Assembly: GCA_023511475.1 (NCBI GenBank)
Contig: JAIMBM010000175.1
Span: forward strand, 1 to 6,656
DNA: 6,656 nucleotides
Origin: Anaerolineae bacterium
GTDB taxonomy: Bacteria > Chloroflexota > Anaerolineae > SpSt-313
Direction: 5' to 3'
Position 1 is the stretch's first letter. The number at the start of each line of letters is the position of its first letter. The position numbers and the translations under genes were made by a program. Of this stretch, positions 6,438 to 6,656 are shown piece after piece. The notes under the pieces were generated by a model. That model was not told where the DNA came from and did not search any database. It saw only the letters and a program-made list of their open reading frames with translations.

Positions 6438-6493
6438 GTTTGTGACATTCCGTGCCTGCCGCCAGCGCGGCTTTCCTCTACCGGGGGTGCCAC

Positions 6494-6656
6494 ATGAGCG
6501 AGATGACCTCCAAAGAGCGCGTGCGAACGACCTTCGCCCACCACGAGCCGGACCGCGTCCCCATCTTTGAGATCTATATCGCCGAGAGGCCCCTCGCGGC
6601 GCTGCTGGGCCAGCCGCCAACCGATGGAGCTGCCCGCCTGCGCAGCGACTGCGAGC
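6494..6656 (+). CDS. UroD/MtaA-type methyltransferase family protein, N-terminal fragment cut by window edge
   Basis: The first 54 codons are visible and open to the window end. The N-terminus (MSEMTSKERVRTTFAHHEPDRVPIFE) carries the family opening: T-S-K-E-R-V followed by the H-x-E-P-D-R-V-P motif at residues 17-23, which in uroporphyrinogen decarboxylase-fold proteins leads into the first barrel strand. Many environmental bacteria carry several such genes that are not heme-pathway UroD but act as, or resemble, corrinoid-dependent methyltransferases (MtaA/CmuA branch). The fragment is too short to tell these apart. ATG at 6494 is preceded by GGGGGTG at a proper distance; a second in-frame ATG at 6503 (MTSKERV) matches the usual family start equally well. 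It is transcribed away from the sugar-acid operon and may or may not be co-regulated with it. Confidence 0.82.
   Translation, partial: MSEMTSKERVRTTFAHHEPDRVPIFEIYIAERPLAALLGQPPTDGAARLRSDCE

Larger units (their letters stand above)
5972..6493. other. Divergent intergenic region
   Basis: This 522-base stretch lies between the minus-strand operon and the plus-strand UroD-family gene. It contains the leader hairpin (5981-6014), a consensus -10 box on the minus strand, a small stem-loop TGGCAGC-GCCG-GCTGCCA (6110-6127), a 7-base inverted pair CCACCCC/GGGGTGG (6138-6144 and 6163-6169), a 10-base palindrome GGGCGCGCCC (6226-6235), the 43-base palindrome (6299-6341) and a weak plus-strand promoter candidate. 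Open frames crossing it on both strands have Arg/Ser/Pro-rich translations without recognisable motifs, so I see no gene inside it. Confidence 0.8.

Noticed and set aside
6195..6620. Minus-strand 141-codon frame opposite the UroD-family start
   Set aside because: It is antisense to a recognisable N-terminal motif and passes through the palindrome, with an Arg/Gly/Ala-rich translation and no motifs.
1..6656. CRISPR arrays, tRNA or rRNA genes, transposases, phage or defence genes
   Set aside because: No regularly spaced repeats, tRNA-like folds or recognisable proteins of these classes were seen on either strand.

Overview
The window is GC-rich bacterial DNA with densely packed metabolic genes. 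Five genes lie head to tail on the minus strand, with one divergent gene entering at the right edge on the plus strand. The mix of families (a glucarate-dehydratase-type enolase-superfamily enzyme, an RraA/HMG-aldolase-like protein, a diverged GH38-like glycosidase, a UroD-family methyltransferase) together with high GC is typical of carbohydrate-degrading environmental bacteria such as Armatimonadota, Chloroflexota or Planctomycetota. Nothing in the window fixes the phylum. There are no rRNA, tRNA, CRISPR or transposase genes.

Layout, in transcription order from the right on the minus strand: (1) an MBL-fold metallo-hydrolase (5971 to 5204); (2) an 854-residue GH38-like glycoside hydrolase (5202 to 2638); (3) an RraA-like aldolase/decarboxylase (2626 to 1961); (4) a glucarate-dehydratase-like enolase-superfamily protein (1940 to 732); (5) an extended SDR, NAD-dependent epimerase/dehydrogenase (731 to beyond position 1, truncated by the window edge). 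The gaps are 1, 11, 20 and 0 bases, with no room for internal promoters or terminators, so this reads as one operon. A consensus -10 box (TATAAT) lies about 74 bases upstream of the first gene, and the leader between them can form a hairpin next to the start codon.

The 522-base divergent intergenic region (5972-6493) holds that promoter, a near-perfect 43-base palindrome (6299-6341) and a weak promoter candidate for the plus-strand gene. That gene, starting at 6494, is the first 54 codons of a UroD/MtaA-type methyltransferase-family protein.

Taken together, the operon could encode a non-phosphorylative oxidative route for a sugar or uronic acid. The glycosidase would release a sugar, the SDR oxidise it to a lactone, the MBL hydrolase open the lactone, the enolase-superfamily enzyme dehydrate the acid, and the RraA-like protein cleave the keto-deoxy acid. 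This is inference from families and gene order; no substrate can be read from the sequence. The most unusual single protein is the GH38-like one, in which two of the four canonical zinc-site residues look replaced.
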